Assembly (NCBI RefSeq): GCF_900637975.1 | Contig: NZ_LR134477.1 | Span: 1,860,001-1,924,000 of the forward strand | DNA length: 64,000 bases | Origin: Actinomyces viscosus | Lineage (GTDB): Bacteria > Actinomycetota > Actinomycetes > Actinomycetales > Actinomycetaceae | Reading direction: 5' to 3' | In this document: piece by piece, positions 55,613 to 64,000 of the stretch | Layout of the letters: the number at the start of each line of letters is the position of its first letter | Numbering within the stretch: position 1 is the first letter of the stretch | Position numbers and translations under genes: made by a program | The notes under the pieces: generated by a model | Database searches by the model: none | The model's input: only the letters and a program-made list of their open reading frames with translations | Told to the model about the DNA's origin: nothing

Positions 55613-56316
55613 CGGGCCGCCTCGCCGCGGTCGCCAGGACTGCCGTGGCCGGTGGCGGCCTGGGCGGCGGAGGTGCCGGGCACCATGTCGCGGGCCTGGC
55701 GCAGCAGGTCCCCGGCCGGCTCCCAGTAGGCCAGCCCCACCAGGGTGCGGTCCTCGAAGGTCAAGGAGGTCAGGGAGGCCAGGGCGCACTGGCGCCGGCG
55801 CGGGTCGTGGGCCAGGGAGCGTCCCTCCAGGAAGAGGCGCAGCGACCAGATGGGCAGCTGGTGGGAGACGAGCAGCGCCTCGTGGCCCTCGGCGACGTCG
55901 AGCGCGGAGACGATGGCGCCGCGCATGCGCTCGACGATCTCGCGGTAGGGCTCGCCCCAGGAGGGGCGCAGCGGGTTGACGTAGCTGCGCCAGTAGGCGG
56001 GGTGAGCCAGGATCCAGCGGTTGCGGTTGACGGCCACGCCCTCGAAGCTGTTGCCGGCCTCGATGAGCCGGGCGTCCGTCGTCGGCGTCAGGCCGAAGGC
56101 GGCGGCCGTGGGGGCGCCGGACTCGCGGGCCCGCTCCAGGGGCGAGGTGATGACCCGGGTGATGTCGTGGCCCGAGGCGGACAGGACGTCGGCGACCTGT
56201 TGGGCCATCTGGTGGCCCAGGGTCGATAGGTGGTAGCCGGGCAGGCGGCCGTAGAGGATGCCCTCGGGGTTGTGCACCTCGCCGTGCCGCATGAGGTGGA
56301 TCGTCGTGCGCGCCAT
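55609..56316 (-). CDS. Histidine phosphatase family protein
   Basis: This phosphoglycerate-mutase-like phosphatase of 235 residues starts at ATG 56316. The catalytic His is in [10 protein letters not shown]. Further active-site residues are the Arg in [11 protein letters not shown], Glu in [12 protein letters not shown] and the second His in [11 protein letters not shown]. The substrate is unknown. It diverges from dapD with 61 bp between the starts. Confidence 0.88.
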   Translation of the reverse strand: MARTTIHLMRHGEVHNPEGILYGRLPGYHLSTLGHQMAQQVADVLSASGHDITRVITSPLERARESGAPTAAAFGLTPTTDARLIEAGNSFEGVAVNRNRWILAHPAYWRSYVNPLRPSWGEPYREIVERMRGAIVSALDVAEGHEALLVSHQLPIWSLRLFLEGRSLAHDPRRRQCALASLTSLTFEDRTLVGLAYWEPAGDLLRQARDMVPGTSAAQAATGHGSPGDRGEAAR

Positions 56317-56377
56317 GCGGCGATTCTCGCACGTCCGTCCACCGCGGTCAGCCACCGCTTCCCGTAGGGTGTTCCCC

Positions 56378-57361
56378 ATGACGACTCGCAGCGCATGGGG
56401 TCTCGGTCTGGCGACCGTGACCGACGACGGCAACACCCTTGACGTGTGGTACCCCCGCCCGGTCCTCGGCGACGAGCCCGAGGACGGGCACGCCGACCTC
56501 CTGGAGACTCTGAGCGCCATGGAGCGCCGCGACGAGGCCCGTGGTGTCCACACCACCGTGGTGCGCACCTGGGCCGACCTCGACGACGCCCCCCAGACCG
56601 TCGCCGGCGCCTACCTGCGCCTGCACGCCCTGTCCCACCGGCTGGCCGAGCCCAACACCGTCAACCTCGACGGAATCTTCTCCCGCCTGCCCAACGTGGT
56701 GTGGACCTCCGCCGGACCCTGCCGCGCCGAGGACTTCGAGACCACTCGCACCCGCCTGCGCGCCGCCCTGGGCCGCCCGGTCCAGGTGCACTCGGTGGAC
56801 AAGTTCCCCCGCATGACCGACTACGTCCTGCCCTCGGGCGTGCGCATCGGCAACGCCGCGAACGTGCGCCTGGGCGCCTACCTGTCGGAGGGCACCACGG
56901 TCATGCACGCCGGCTTCGTCAACTACAACGCCGGGACGCTGGGCCACTCCATGGTCGAGGGCCGCATCTCCCAGGGCGTTGTCATCGGTGACGGCTCCGA
57001 CGTCGGCGGTGGCGCCTCCACGATGGGCATGCTCTCGGGCGGCGGCCGCCAGCGGGTGGCCCTGGGCGAGCGCTGCCTGCTGGGCGCGAACTCGGGGCTG
57101 GGGATCCCCCTGGGTGACGACTGCGTCGTCGAGGCGGGCCTGTACCTGACGGCCGGCACGAAGGTCTCCCTCATGCCGCAGGGCGGCGTGGTGCCCGGTA
57201 GCCACGGGCTGTTCAAGGAGCCACGCGTGGTCTCGGCCCGCGAGCTGGCCGGCGCCTCCAACGTCCTGTTCCGCCGCAACTCCCAGTCCGGCGCCGTCGA
57301 GGCGCTGGCCCGCGGCGGCAAGGGCATCGAGCTGAACTCGGCGCTGCACGCCAACCAGTGA
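56378..57361 (+). CDS. dapD: 2,3,4,5-Tetrahydropyridine-2,6-dicarboxylate N-succinyltransferase
   Basis: This left-handed beta-helix succinyltransferase of the lysine/diaminopimelate pathway has 327 residues and the actinobacterial DapD layout. The N-terminal domain contains AWGLGLATV, and the hexapeptide region has [36 protein letters not shown] and [16 protein letters not shown] 56378 follows GTAGGGTG. The enzyme acts in the cytoplasm as a trimer. Confidence 0.93.
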   Translation: MTTRSAWGLGLATVTDDGNTLDVWYPRPVLGDEPEDGHADLLETLSAMERRDEARGVHTTVVRTWADLDDAPQTVAGAYLRLHALSHRLAEPNTVNLDGIFSRLPNVVWTSAGPCRAEDFETTRTRLRAALGRPVQVHSVDKFPRMTDYVLPSGVRIGNAANVRLGAYLSEGTTVMHAGFVNYNAGTLGHSMVEGRISQGVVIGDGSDVGGGASTMGMLSGGGRQRVALGERCLLGANSGLGIPLGDDCVVEAGLYLTAGTKVSLMPQGGVVPGSHGLFKEPRVVSARELAGASNVLFRRNSQSGAVEALARGGKGIELNSALHANQ

Positions 57362-57662
57362 GCCGCTGAGCCGGTTTTCCGCACCGGTTCCGTACTGGCT
57401 GACGAGGTCTTGGCCGGGTGAATCGCATCGTGCCAATCCCCCCAGTCGGGACCTCCTCCTTCCCCTTTTCCCCTTTCGCACGAGTCATTGAGCTACCGCG
57501 TCAGTCGTGGCGGCGGAGTGAACCGCACCTTGCAATAGCAGGTTGATGTGCCTGGTGTCGAGCCCACGCATGGCCGGAGTCGTGTTAATTACTTGACAGT
57601 CAGCCTGCGCCCGCGCGCGACCGAACGGTGGTTAGGGTGGCTTCCGCGTCCGATTGGTCGAT
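57362..57662. other. Intergenic region between dapD and the second IS630 element
   Basis: No gene is seen. The stretch holds short related motifs (GTACTGGCTG with GTGAATCGCA near 57393-57430; GTGAACCGCA near 57518) like those after the YagU gene, a pyrimidine-rich run near 57455-57475, and TTGACA at 57592-57597. Confidence 0.4.
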
Positions 57663-58920
57663 TATAGTGGAGTTTAAACGAGATTATTTTGTGAGTCGGT
57701 AGGGGAACTTGTTTGCCTGGATGAAGGTCTCGAATGCTTGTCGGGTTTGGGGGAATGTGGCTCTTTGGTGGTTGCTGATACTGTCCTTTGCTTCTTTCCA
57801 GACGTGCTCGATGGGGTTCTCGTCGGGGCTGTAGGCGGGTAGGTTGATCAGGTGGATCCTCTCGAGGTTCTTGATGGTCTTGAGGCTGTTTGTGAGCTTT
57901 GCTGAACGGTGCCAGGAGGCGTTGTCCCACACGATGACGATCTTCTTCTTGTCGGGGTGCTTCACGGTCAGGTCGATCAGGGCCTGGGTGATGGTGCCGG
58001 TGTCCTGCCAGTCGAGGGTCATCAAGTCGACGGTGCCGTCGGTCTCGTGCAGGAAGCCGATGTAGGACTGGGCCTGGCGGCGGCGGTCGACCTCCAGGCG
58101 GGCGGCGTCCCCCCGGCGGATCCACGCCCTGCGCACGATCGCCTCGTGCTCGATACGCACCTCGTCGGCGCACACCACCATCACCTCGGGATCGGACCAC
58201 TTGCGGACGATCTCGGAACGGATCTGGCTCATGCGCTGGTCAACGTCCGCCTGGGGCGGGCGGCGCTGGTCAACGGTCTGGGGGCGGTGGAAGGACAGGC
58301 CCGCCATGTGCAGCAGGAACCGGTAGGAGGCGGCAGAGGCGTACTCCACCTCGAAGTGGTCGTAGACCCAGGCCGCCAGATGGGGCACGTCCCAGAACCC
58401 GATGGGCAGGCCCTGCTCCGACGGGGGCCGGGACAGTACCCCGGCCACCTCCTGGCGCTGGGTGGCGGTGAGCCTGGAGGCGTTGAGGTTGCCGGCGTGA
58501 CCGGTGTGGATTGAGGCCAGGCGGTACCGGTTCCACTCCCGAGCCCAGCTGCGCACCGTCTCGGGCGTGCGCTCGACGACCTGGGCCACGACCGCGGTAT
58601 CCACACCCTTGGACAGCAGCACGACCGCCTCGGACTTCAAACGCATCAACCTGTAAGGCGCCTGGTGCTTATAGCCCTGCAAAACAGTCCACTCATCATC
58701 ACTAACCACGACCCTGTCCATCCCAGCATGATATTCCGCCCTCGACCCGAGAGCTCACACGAAACGCCGACAACACAAGAGACGACAACAAAAGAAGCCA
58801 GCACCAGCAGCCAAGCACCCCACGAGAAAGCGACACCCCCACATCGGACGCCCCACGAATACCCGATCACCAACCCAACAACAAAACCAGCAACACGAAT
58901 CTTGTTTTAATCACACTATA
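57663..58920 (-). mobile_element. IS630-family insertion sequence, second type
   Basis: The element is bounded by TATAGTG on the left and CACTATA on the right. Each end includes a TA that would be the target duplication. The inverted repeats agree at about 18 of 23 positions (TATAGTGGAGTTTAAACGAG versus TATAGTGTGATTAAAACAAG). One transposase gene reads on the minus strand. The right end lies 24 bp before the start of the toxin operon at 58945. Confidence 0.85.
57684..58721 (-). CDS. IS630-family transposase
   Basis: The 345-residue protein has N-terminal helix-turn-helix domains (VAQVVERTPETVRSWAREW; LTATQRQEVAGVLS) and an IS630 DDE core: Asp in CADEVRIEHE, Asp in VWDNASWHRS, Glu in AYSPDENPIEHVWKEAK. 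All motifs are intact. It is a different lineage from the transposase at 6485. About 200 bp between its start and the right inverted repeat is non-coding. Confidence 0.9.
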   Translation of the reverse strand: MDRVVVSDDEWTVLQGYKHQAPYRLMRLKSEAVVLLSKGVDTAVVAQVVERTPETVRSWAREWNRYRLASIHTGHAGNLNASRLTATQRQEVAGVLSRPPSEQGLPIGFWDVPHLAAWVYDHFEVEYASAASYRFLLHMAGLSFHRPQTVDQRRPPQADVDQRMSQIRSEIVRKWSDPEVMVVCADEVRIEHEAIVRRAWIRRGDAARLEVDRRRQAQSYIGFLHETDGTVDLMTLDWQDTGTITQALIDLTVKHPDKKKIVIVWDNASWHRSAKLTNSLKTIKNLERIHLINLPAYSPDENPIEHVWKEAKDSISNHQRATFPQTRQAFETFIQANKFPYRLTK

Positions 58921-58944
58921 GCAGGAACGGGAAAGGGGACGGTA

Positions 58945-59250
58945 GTGGCGGACATTCAGGTTGATGGTGGGACGTTGCGTTCTGGTGCCGGGGATACGGA
59001 TGCGGTGGCTGCTGGTGTGGCTCAGGCGCGGGACGCCTCGGGTGCGGCGCTGGGGGATAACGCCTTTGGTCTGATGTGCTCGCCGTTGTTCCTGCCGGCC
59101 TACACGCTGGTCAAGAGCGCTGCCGACGCGATGATGGACTCCGCTGAGAAGGGGCTGCGCAACAGCGCCACCGGCCTGCGCGGCACGGCCAGCGCTCTGG
59201 AGGGTGCGGACGCTGACGCCGCTTCCGGTGCGCGTCAGGTGGGGGCGTGA
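58945..59250 (+). CDS. Small ESX-type secreted partner protein
   Basis: The 101-residue protein begins at GTG 58945 behind AAAGGGG. It has two helical halves separated by LGDNAFGLMCSPLFLP and no signal peptide. The layout resembles EspC/type VII secretion-target proteins. It ends 3 bp before the toxin start, so the two should be made together and may form the export complex. A truncated relative lies at 19003. Confidence 0.7.
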   Translation: MADIQVDGGTLRSGAGDTDAVAAGVAQARDASGAALGDNAFGLMCSPLFLPAYTLVKSAADAMMDSAEKGLRNSATGLRGTASALEGADADAASGARQVGA

Positions 59251-59253
59251 TCG

Positions 59254-60624
59254 GTGACGGGTAACGAGCTTGTTGCCGAGGTGAAGGACTCGGAGACCGT
59301 CTGGACGGGTACGCGTCTGATCGAGGACGGCTTCGACCTCAAGGAGGCGTTTGAGTCCAAGAGCTGGGTTGCTGGTGGTCTGGCGACTCTGGCGACGGCT
59401 GCTGACACGGCCTCGGCGGTGATGGATCCTCTGGGTGAGGCGATGTCGGCCGGGGTGGCGTGGGTCATTGAGCACCTGGGCAGTCTCAACGAGTGGCTCA
59501 ATGAGCTCACCGGTGACAGTGACGCGGTCGCTGCGGCGGCGTCGACGTGGTCGAATATCGGCACCAAGCTGGGTTCGTGCGCTGATGACCTGGAGACGGT
59601 GTGCACGGGGCGTCTGGCGGGTCAGGAGTCGTTGGCTGTGGCGACGTTCAAGTCGTTGCAGGCGGGGTCTGCCTCGCACCTGAGGATGACCGGTGGTGTG
59701 GCCAGTGCGATCTCGGGTGGGTTGACGGTGGCCTCGGTGATTGTGCGGATGGTGCATGACCTGGTGCGTGACGCGATTGCTGATGTGATCGGTAAGGTGG
59801 CCTCGAAGGTGGCGATCGGGGTGCTGACGGCGGGTCTGGCGGCGCCGTGGGCGGTGGCCTCGGTGATTGCTGATGTGTCGTCGTGGGTGACTCGCCTGTC
59901 CAAGGAGGTCGCCGACGTGGTTCTGTCGGCCAGGAACCTCAAGACCCTGCTGGACAAGGCCAGCAAGCTGTTCGATGATGTGGGTGAGAAGTTCGCTGCC
60001 CTGGTGGCTATGCTCATGGGCCGCGGCTCCAAGAAGGCTGATGATGCCGTTGAGGCCGCTGAAGACGCGGTAGACGCGGCCACTGACGGCGCTAAAGGAG
60101 CTGACGGCGCTGTTCCGCCCGGCAAAGGAGGTGGAGGCGGCGGAGGAGGTACTCCACCCAAGGGCGGCGGAGGCGAGGGGGACGCGGTAAAAACATCCAA
60201 GGAAGCATATGCCCGAGCAAAAGATCTACGTAAAGCCCTGCAGGAAAAAGTGGCATATAAAGATAAGACGCCCGCCTCTGATCATGTGAGAACACTGAGT
60301 GGATGGAGTAAAACTAGGCGACCCCCAGGCTACCAAGACCCTAACGTTGATGAGGTCCTAGAGAAATGTAAAGAAATAGGACATGAACCTAAGCCTCACC
60401 GCCGCAACGACAATGGAATCGAGGGACAGTACAATGCGTCACATGCAGAAAAACAGTTGTCCTTGACCGCTAAGGAGCCATACATCGGCGTCGGCAAGCC
60501 ATGCTGCTCTGACTGCCAAGCCTACTTCTCTAAACTAGCCCAACACGAGGGCCGCGACTGGTACGTCACCGACCCAAAAAAGACGTGGATATTTCGTGCT
60601 GACGGATCTATCGAATACAAGTAG
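59254..60624 (+). CDS. Type VII polymorphic toxin with zinc-deaminase tip
   Basis: The 456-residue protein starts at GTG 59254. Residues 1-245 are an ESX-type trunk with helical and hydrophobic stretches, shared with the broken gene at 19204-20798. Residues 255-310 are an Ala/Lys and then Gly-rich linker (GGGGGGGTPPKGGG). The C-terminal 140 residues are unrelated to the other copy. They contain ASHAEKQ with His397 and Glu399, and KPCCSDC with Cys418 and Cys421, the zinc-binding signature of cytidine-deaminase-fold toxins (DYW or XOO_2897-like groups). Deamination of nucleic-acid bases or nucleotides is therefore likely. The tip region is AT-rich compared with the trunk. The immunity candidate follows. 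Confidence 0.75.
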   Translation: MTGNELVAEVKDSETVWTGTRLIEDGFDLKEAFESKSWVAGGLATLATAADTASAVMDPLGEAMSAGVAWVIEHLGSLNEWLNELTGDSDAVAAAASTWSNIGTKLGSCADDLETVCTGRLAGQESLAVATFKSLQAGSASHLRMTGGVASAISGGLTVASVIVRMVHDLVRDAIADVIGKVASKVAIGVLTAGLAAPWAVASVIADVSSWVTRLSKEVADVVLSARNLKTLLDKASKLFDDVGEKFAALVAMLMGRGSKKADDAVEAAEDAVDAATDGAKGADGAVPPGKGGGGGGGGTPPKGGGGEGDAVKTSKEAYARAKDLRKALQEKVAYKDKTPASDHVRTLSGWSKTRRPPGYQDPNVDEVLEKCKEIGHEPKPHRRNDNGIEGQYNASHAEKQLSLTAKEPYIGVGKPCCSDCQAYFSKLAQHEGRDWYVTDPKKTWIFRADGSIEYK

Positions 60625-60684
60625 TGGACACAGAAGCATCTTAGCGACTGTGATGCACGCGATATAGAATGAGGAACATTATCT

Positions 60685-61305
60685 ATGATTGACATGAATG
60701 CGGTAAACATCGAAATCGAAAACGGAAAATCAGAACTTTCCGCCGAAGACAACATCAAAGGAATACTTTCCCTCGGCGCTCGCATTCGGATTTGGCGCGC
60801 AATGACAGATCCCGCCGACGCAGAAGTCTCCTATCATAATCGGATTGCTTTGAAAATGTTATCCGTGCGACATGTTCAAGAACGCTGGGAGACCGCCTTC
60901 CCTGGAAATAATCAGATTGACGACATGCTCACTTTGACTCAAGGGCTTGTTGATCGCCGCATCACCCCCGACCAGGCAGAGCCAGAAGCCGATGACTTTC
61001 TTGTAGAGATATACGATGAGGTCGATGATTCAAATGAACTCCAGGCTTCGGTCGCGCCTTTGGCGGATGGTGCAGCCCACATGGTCACGTCGGCATGCTT
61101 CAGAAATTCTGATTTTGATACCGCCGACTACATTGAGGATGACGACGAACTACTCCCAGACTCGTTAGAAACTAGTTACTGCTGTGCTTCAGTCGTTGCT
61201 GGCGCTTTGAACTGGATGCCGGTGGATGAGACTGATGTGGCTGCTCGTCGGGGGTTCTGGTTGTGGTACCTGGATGAGGCGATTCCGGCGGTTCTTGCCA
61301 GCTGA
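60685..61305 (+). CDS. Candidate immunity protein for the deaminase toxin
   Basis: The 206-residue acidic, helical protein starts at ATG 60685 (ATG 60694 also possible), 60 bp after the toxin. The first 180 residues are AT-rich. The C-terminal part has RRGFWLWYLDEAIPAVL, a pattern reminiscent of Imm5-like immunity proteins; this family hint is tentative. The last 110 bp are GC-rich, so the gene is mosaic in composition, like the immunity candidates at 5696-9583. It would neutralise the deaminase in the cytoplasm. Confidence 0.65.
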   Translation: MIDMNAVNIEIENGKSELSAEDNIKGILSLGARIRIWRAMTDPADAEVSYHNRIALKMLSVRHVQERWETAFPGNNQIDDMLTLTQGLVDRRITPDQAEPEADDFLVEIYDEVDDSNELQASVAPLADGAAHMVTSACFRNSDFDTADYIEDDDELLPDSLETSYCCASVVAGALNWMPVDETDVAARRGFWLWYLDEAIPAVLAS

Positions 61306-61368
61306 CTCTGCCTGAAGGGGCTTGCGCGACGTGCTAATCGGGTGAGCTCCTCGCTGTCCGATCACTCT

Positions 61369-61402
61369 CGTGGGGGTCGAGCCAGTAGGCTCGACCCCCA
61401 CG
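61369..61402 (+). terminator. Terminator after the deaminase toxin operon
   Basis: A perfect 15-bp stem, CGTGGGGGTCGAGCC paired with GGCTCGACCCCCACG, has an AGTA loop and is followed by GCTTTGCTG. It begins 64 bp after the immunity stop. Confidence 0.8.
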
Positions 61403-61488
61403 GCTTTGCTGCTCGCGTGGTTCGGCGTCCTTGAGGGCTTGACCGTTGGGGTGCTCTTTGTCAAGCCCCGGGTTTTGTGGAGGCTGGT

Positions 61489-62779
61489 TTATCTGGTTCC
61501 GGTGGTGGCTGGTTGTGGTTGTTCCTGGCGGTGGTGGTCGTGGTGGGTGTCGGGGGCCCAGGCGGCTTCGTGCTCGGCGGGGGTGCGCATGCCGATGGCG
61601 GAGTGAGGGCGAATGGTGCCCGTACCAGTGGACCCACTCGGCGGTGGCGACCACGGGCGGCGTCGATGTCCTCCCAAGGTCCCTGGTTACGGATGAGCCC
61701 CGGCCTTGTACAGCGAGTTGAGCGCCTCGGCCAGAGCGTTGTCGTAGGAATCCCCCTTAGAGCCTACAGAGGCGACTGCCTCGCAGTCTGATAGGGCCTG
61801 CCCGTAGCGGATGGACCGGTACTGCACGCCGCGGTCGCAAGTGGTGCACCAGGCCAGAGAGATCAGCCCCGGTGCGTTTTCGCTGCCAGACGGCCATCTT
61901 GAGGGCGTCCAGAGCCAGGTCGGTGCACACTGGCCGGTAGGTGGTCTGCCACCCCACGATCCGCCGCGAGAAGACATCGGTGACGAAGGCGACGTAGACC
62001 CACCCCGAGAACGTACGCACATAGGTGATGTCGGCGACCCACAGCTCGTTGGGCCTGAACGCGCTGAAATGCCTTTTGACGAGGTCGGCCGGGCACCGGT
62101 CCGGAGGTGCCGAGCGGGTCGTCCTGGGCGACTTGGCGCGCCTGACACCGTGCAGACCCAGGTCGCCCATGAGCCGCTCGACGGTACAGCGGGCCACGTG
62201 ACCGGCTCCGTGACGCTCGGCGACCTCAAGGGCGACCCCGCATCACGTGCATCTTGCGGGCCCCCAGCACCGAGTAGCTGGTTCTTGTGGACCCTGGATA
62301 TCTCCGCCTTGAGGGCCTCGTCGAGCAACGACCTGGCTGATGGAGGACGGCTACGACGGGCGTAGCAGGCACTCGGGGCGATCTGCACACCAGCCTCGCT
62401 GAGCGTGGCGCAGATCGGCCAGGCCCCGAGCTCCTCCTTCTTGGCCTCGATGTACTGACAGATCAGCGCGACGGGCGCTCACACTCCGCCGCGAAAAAAG
62501 CCGACGCACTCCTCAGGATCGCGTTGGCTCTTCGCAGCTCTCGGACCTCCCTTCTCCAGCTCCTTGATCCGCTGCGCTTCATCGGTGGTGGTTCCCGGTC
62601 TTAGACCACCATCGACCTGGGCCTTCTTGACCCAGGAGCGCAGAGCCTCGGGGTGGACTCCCAGCTCCTCGGCGATCCTGCGGATCGCGCCCTTGGCCCG
62701 CGCCGGGTCGGCCAGCGCCTCCAAGGCCCGTCCTCGTGGCCCGCTCGCGCAGCTCATCGGGGTACTTCCTCTGTCCCAT
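61489..62779 (-). pseudogene. IS3-family element, decayed copy 1 (orfA and orfB)
   Basis: The orfA remnant at 62479-62779 starts as MGQRKYPDELRERATR, shifts frame, continues as ALEALADPARAKGAIRRIAE, and shifts again after KELEK. The orfB remnant at 61489-62430 retains VARCTVERLMGDLGL, DITYVRTFSGWVYVAFVTD and RPHSAIGMRTP, but needs several frame changes, including one after SRVHKN and one near the second catalytic Asp. It matches copy 2 over most of its length. No functional transposase can be made. Confidence 0.75.
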
Positions 62780-62812
62780 GACAGTGATCCTTCCGTGTCA
62801 TCACCGCCTCCA

Positions 62813-63713
62813 TCAAACCCGGGGCGATTCAGGGGTTCGCATACCGATGGCGGAGTGTGGCCGGGTGGTGTTGAACCAGTGGACCCACTCGGCGGTGGCG
62901 ACCTCGACGGCGTCGATGTCCTCCCAAGGGCCCTGGTTGCGGATCAGCTCGGCCTTGTACAAGGAGTTCAGAGCCTCGGCCAGAGCGTTGTCATAGGAGT
63001 CCCCCTTAGAGCCTACAGAGGCGACTGCCTCGCAGTCGGACAGGGCCTGCCCGTAGCGAATGGACCGGTACTGCACCCCACGGTCGGAGTGGTGCACCAG
63101 GCCCGTCAGGTCAGCACCGGTTCGCTTTCGTTGCCAGACGGCCATGCTCAGGGCGTCCAGGGCCAGGTCGGTGTACAGGCTCGTGGAGGTCTGCCAGCCG
63201 ATGATCCTCCGCGAGTACACGTCGGTCACGAAAGCCACGTAGACCCATCCGGAGAAGGTGCGTACATAGGTGATGTCGGCGACCCACAGCTCGTTCGGCC
63301 TGAACGCGCTGAAATGCCTTTTGACGAGGTCGGCCGGGCACTGCTCTCGCGGTGCGCTGCGCGTGGTGCGCGGGGACCTGGCGCGGCGGACGCCGCGCAG
63401 ACCCAGGTCGCCCATGAGGCGTTCGACGGTGCACCGGGCCACGTGACCGGCACCATGACACTCGGCGGCCTCGGGTCGGTTGAGCATCACGTGCATCTTG
63501 CGGGTCCCCAGCACCGAGTAGCTGGTTCTTGTGGACCCTGGATATCTCCGCCTTGAGGATCTCATCGCGCAGGCTCCTGGCGCTAGGAGGCCGGCTACGG
63601 CGGGCGTGAGTCAGGTGCTCGGGGCGATCTGCACACCAGCCTCGCTGAGCGTAGTGCAGATCGGCTCGACCCCGAGATCCCGCCGGTTGTCGTCAATGAA
63701 GGAGTCGATGACC
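62813..63713 (-). pseudogene. IS3-family orfB transposase, copy 2, frameshifted N-terminus
   Basis: The rve/DDE integrase core is intact in one frame: Asp in WVADITYV, Asp in HHSDRGVQY, Glu in ALAEALNSLYK, ending at 62813. The N-terminal part (VIDSFIDDNRRDLGVEPICT and on) lies in other frames. A stop follows APST, and a shift occurs at SRVHKN, the same place as in copy 1. The open core frame alone runs from 63565 (250 codons). It is unlikely to be active. Confidence 0.75.
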
Positions 63714-63714
63714 T

Positions 63715-64000
63715 CTACCGGCGGTCGAGCTCCGCCTGGGCGAAATACGCACTCGCTTTGCGCAGGATCTCATTGGCCCGACGCAGCTCTCGGACCTCCT
63801 TCTCCAGCTCCTTGATCCGCTGCGCTTCATCGGTGGTGGTTCCCGGTCTTAGACCACCATCGACCTGGGCCTTCTTGACCCAGGAGCGCAGAGCCTCGGG
63901 GTGGACTCCCAGCTCCTCGGCGATCCTGCGGATCGCGCCCTTGGCCCGCGCCGGGTCGGCCAGCGCCTCCAAGGCCCGTCCTCGTGGCCCGCTCGCGCAG
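63715..64000 (-). CDS. IS3-family orfA transposase, copy 2, partial at window edge
   Basis: The helix-turn-helix protein of IS3 elements is seen as RIAEELGVHPEALRSWVKKA, followed by the leucine-zipper-like ELEKEVRELRRANEILRKAS and FAQAELDRR. The 5' end lies beyond the window. The sequence up to 64000 shows the same frame change upstream of ALEALADP as copy 1, so this orfA may also be defective at its start. Confidence 0.7.
   Translation of the reverse strand, partial: CASGPRGRALEALADPARAKGAIRRIAEELGVHPEALRSWVKKAQVDGGLRPGTTTDEAQRIKELEKEVRELRRANEILRKASAYFAQAELDRR

Overview
The window is high-GC actinobacterial chromosome. An almost complete menaquinone gene set, an arginine deiminase, a SigK/RskA/DipZ cluster and a GH112 phosphorylase operon together fit an oral or mucosal Actinomyces-type organism; this assignment is inferred from gene content. 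No rRNA, tRNA or CRISPR array was seen.

Core metabolism. Menaquinone genes are scattered across the window as menG-menF (361-2494), menD and menC (11667-14755, minus), menB (43135), menA (49707, minus) and menE (52842, minus). No menH was recognised. Other housekeeping genes are an htrA-type protease, argF, a glycine-betaine-type ABC transporter (24876-28033), arcA (39258), dapD (56378), a PfkB kinase, an ADP-ribosylglycohydrolase, a histidine phosphatase, and the sigK-rskA module beside dipZ (44614-47948).

Sugar uptake operon (28651-39211). A ROK regulator precedes a lacto-N-biose/galacto-N-biose phosphorylase gene, an ABC importer (binding protein and two permeases), a phosphohexomutase, a sugar nucleotidyltransferase and a galactokinase-like GHMP kinase. 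The phosphorylase is interrupted by one in-frame TAG.

Competition loci. Four regions look like type VII (ESX/WXG100-like) secreted toxin cassettes. (1) 2580-9583 is AT-rich. It has a small helical partner, a 383-aa protein ending in a glycine-rich hydrophobic domain, the tail of a second such protein, and a row of related four-helix membrane proteins that look like immunity proteins. IS insertions have broken it up. (2) 19003-21240 is a decayed cassette with a nuclease-like toxin tip and an intact candidate immunity gene. (3) 21106-24383 (minus) has two small WXG-like proteins, a large frameshifted protein and a lipoprotein. (4) 58945-61305 is an intact cassette with a zinc-deaminase toxin tip and a candidate immunity protein. 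No secretion ATPase or core ESX component lies in the window, so export must depend on genes elsewhere.

Other accessory features. A Tat-exported, cysteine-containing hydrophobic protein sits between two paralogous membrane proteins (16053-18132), and a third copy of the membrane gene survives as a fragment at 24634-24842. A 64-aa secreted peptide precedes a two-component system (40828-43063). Mobile DNA comprises one IS5/DDE_4-type element with exact ends plus a decayed relative, two different IS630-family elements flanked by TA, and two decayed IS3-family copies at the right edge.
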